Shown piece after piece: positions 63,336-64,000 of a stretch of 64,000 nt of DNA (the stretch's first letter is position 1; each line of letters begins with the position of its first letter). This DNA is from Actinernus sp. WN-2022 (Eukaryota; Cnidaria; Anthozoa; Actiniaria; Actinernidae), in assembly GCA_030867875.1 (NCBI GenBank), contig JAOWCC010001634.1:133028807-133092806 (forward strand), read 5' to 3'. A program made the translations under genes and the position numbers. The notes under the pieces were generated by a model, which worked only from the letters and a program-made list of their open reading frames with translations, did no database searches and was not told the origin of the DNA.

Positions 63336-64000
63336 GCAATGTGATTGGTTCTCGTTGATTAAGTGGTCCTGGTTTCAGTAGCTGCACTGTAATTTTCGGT
63401 GCTTTATCAAAGTCTTGAAATATTGCCCCCGAACTCGTCATACTTGTCCCATCACCGAGCAAGACAAGAATGCATGCATGGGTTTAAACAGGAAGTTCCA
63501 GTATAAATAGCTAGAAGCCGCCGCCAAGCCAATGGTGTGATAAATGAACAGAGACTCTTTCCATCTAAACGGCAACTTCATGCAGACGAACCAACACCGC
63601 CCCACTTGATGGGAAGAGGCTCTTGTACATGAAAGATGCCGGGTCATATCCTGATTTATCATCACACTCTGTGAAATAGGAATCTTTATAAATAACGCAC
63701 GACATCAGACAACTTATCTAGAGAAAAGGGACAATCCTTCATCCACATATTTAGGAATCTTGCATCCAAACAAAGCCTTGGCTTGGACGGCTCAACGGTA
63801 AGAGGAGGAACCAAATATGGAGGTTTATTTCGTCCGACCTCTCCCCAAACTCTAAGGGCACCCGTGCATGGCCACGCGCTGGGGAATCTACCCAGAAATG
63901 AAACCGGAAAAGCGTGATTCGAGAAATGTTTAGGCGGTGGAAAATCAGAGTCTTACTTCACCCCCTTAAAGGTACCGCAGAAATGCTCGACAAAATCGAA
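63336..64000. other. Intron 10 up to the window edge, nothing recognised
   Basis: No exon continuing the phospho-lyase reading was found before the edge. A 75-codon minus-strand frame (63438-63665) has no recognisable motif. Confidence 0.4.

Overview
The window is eukaryotic (metazoan) DNA that is dense in repeats. It holds one intron-rich host gene with canonical GT/AG introns, surrounded by many mobile elements: tRNA-derived SINEs, non-LTR retrotransposons, BEL/Pao and Ty3/gypsy relics, hAT-like MITEs and numerous foldback elements. The repeat mixture and the strongly conserved invertebrate-type gene fit a cnidarian, most likely an anthozoan (coral or anemone). That assignment is inferred from style, not proven.

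Layout. 1-6.2 kb: tRNA-derived SINEs, MITEs, two related foldback elements, and a minisatellite built from a pol III box A-like sequence. 6.17-15.18 kb: a decayed BEL/Pao polymerase gene split by an 8.5-kb palindromic element (6308-14852) with a 7-bp target duplication. The two arms of this element face each other tail to tail. Each arm carries the same intronless, unrecognised genes followed by 28-bp and 19-bp satellites, and the arms meet at a GCTAGA-rich axis. This is the most unusual object in the window. 15.2-18.7 kb: foldback elements, a THAP-like zinc finger relic and a MITE. 18.9-21.1 kb: Ty3/gypsy relic (minus strand). 21.6-27.6 kb: three LINE fragments, one split by a foldback element, plus a 1.5-kb non-autonomous DNA element. 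28.5-29.6 kb: an uninterrupted 215-codon ORF of unknown function followed by a frameshifted continuation.

30.6 kb to the right edge: ten exons of a PLP-dependent class-III aminotransferase-fold enzyme of the ETNPPL/PHYKPL (ethanolamine-phosphate / 5-phosphohydroxylysine phospho-lyase) family on the plus strand. All ten exons keep phase, giving 446 codons plus 2 nt, and the gene continues past the window. Its introns hold almost every other feature on the right side: an AT-rich satellite array, MITEs with 5-6 bp target duplications, a 3-kb element with CGTTTAAACG repeats inside an ~82-bp minisatellite, two inverted copies of a 1.4-kb element, a foldback inserted in a tandem repeat, and a 2.7-kb element nested in a 4.3-kb one.

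Apart from the phospho-lyase gene and perhaps the 215-codon ORF, every coding signal seen here belongs to a mobile element or is a relic. Element boundaries were placed by eye from inverted repeats and are usually accurate to a few bases at well-defined ends and tens of bases elsewhere.
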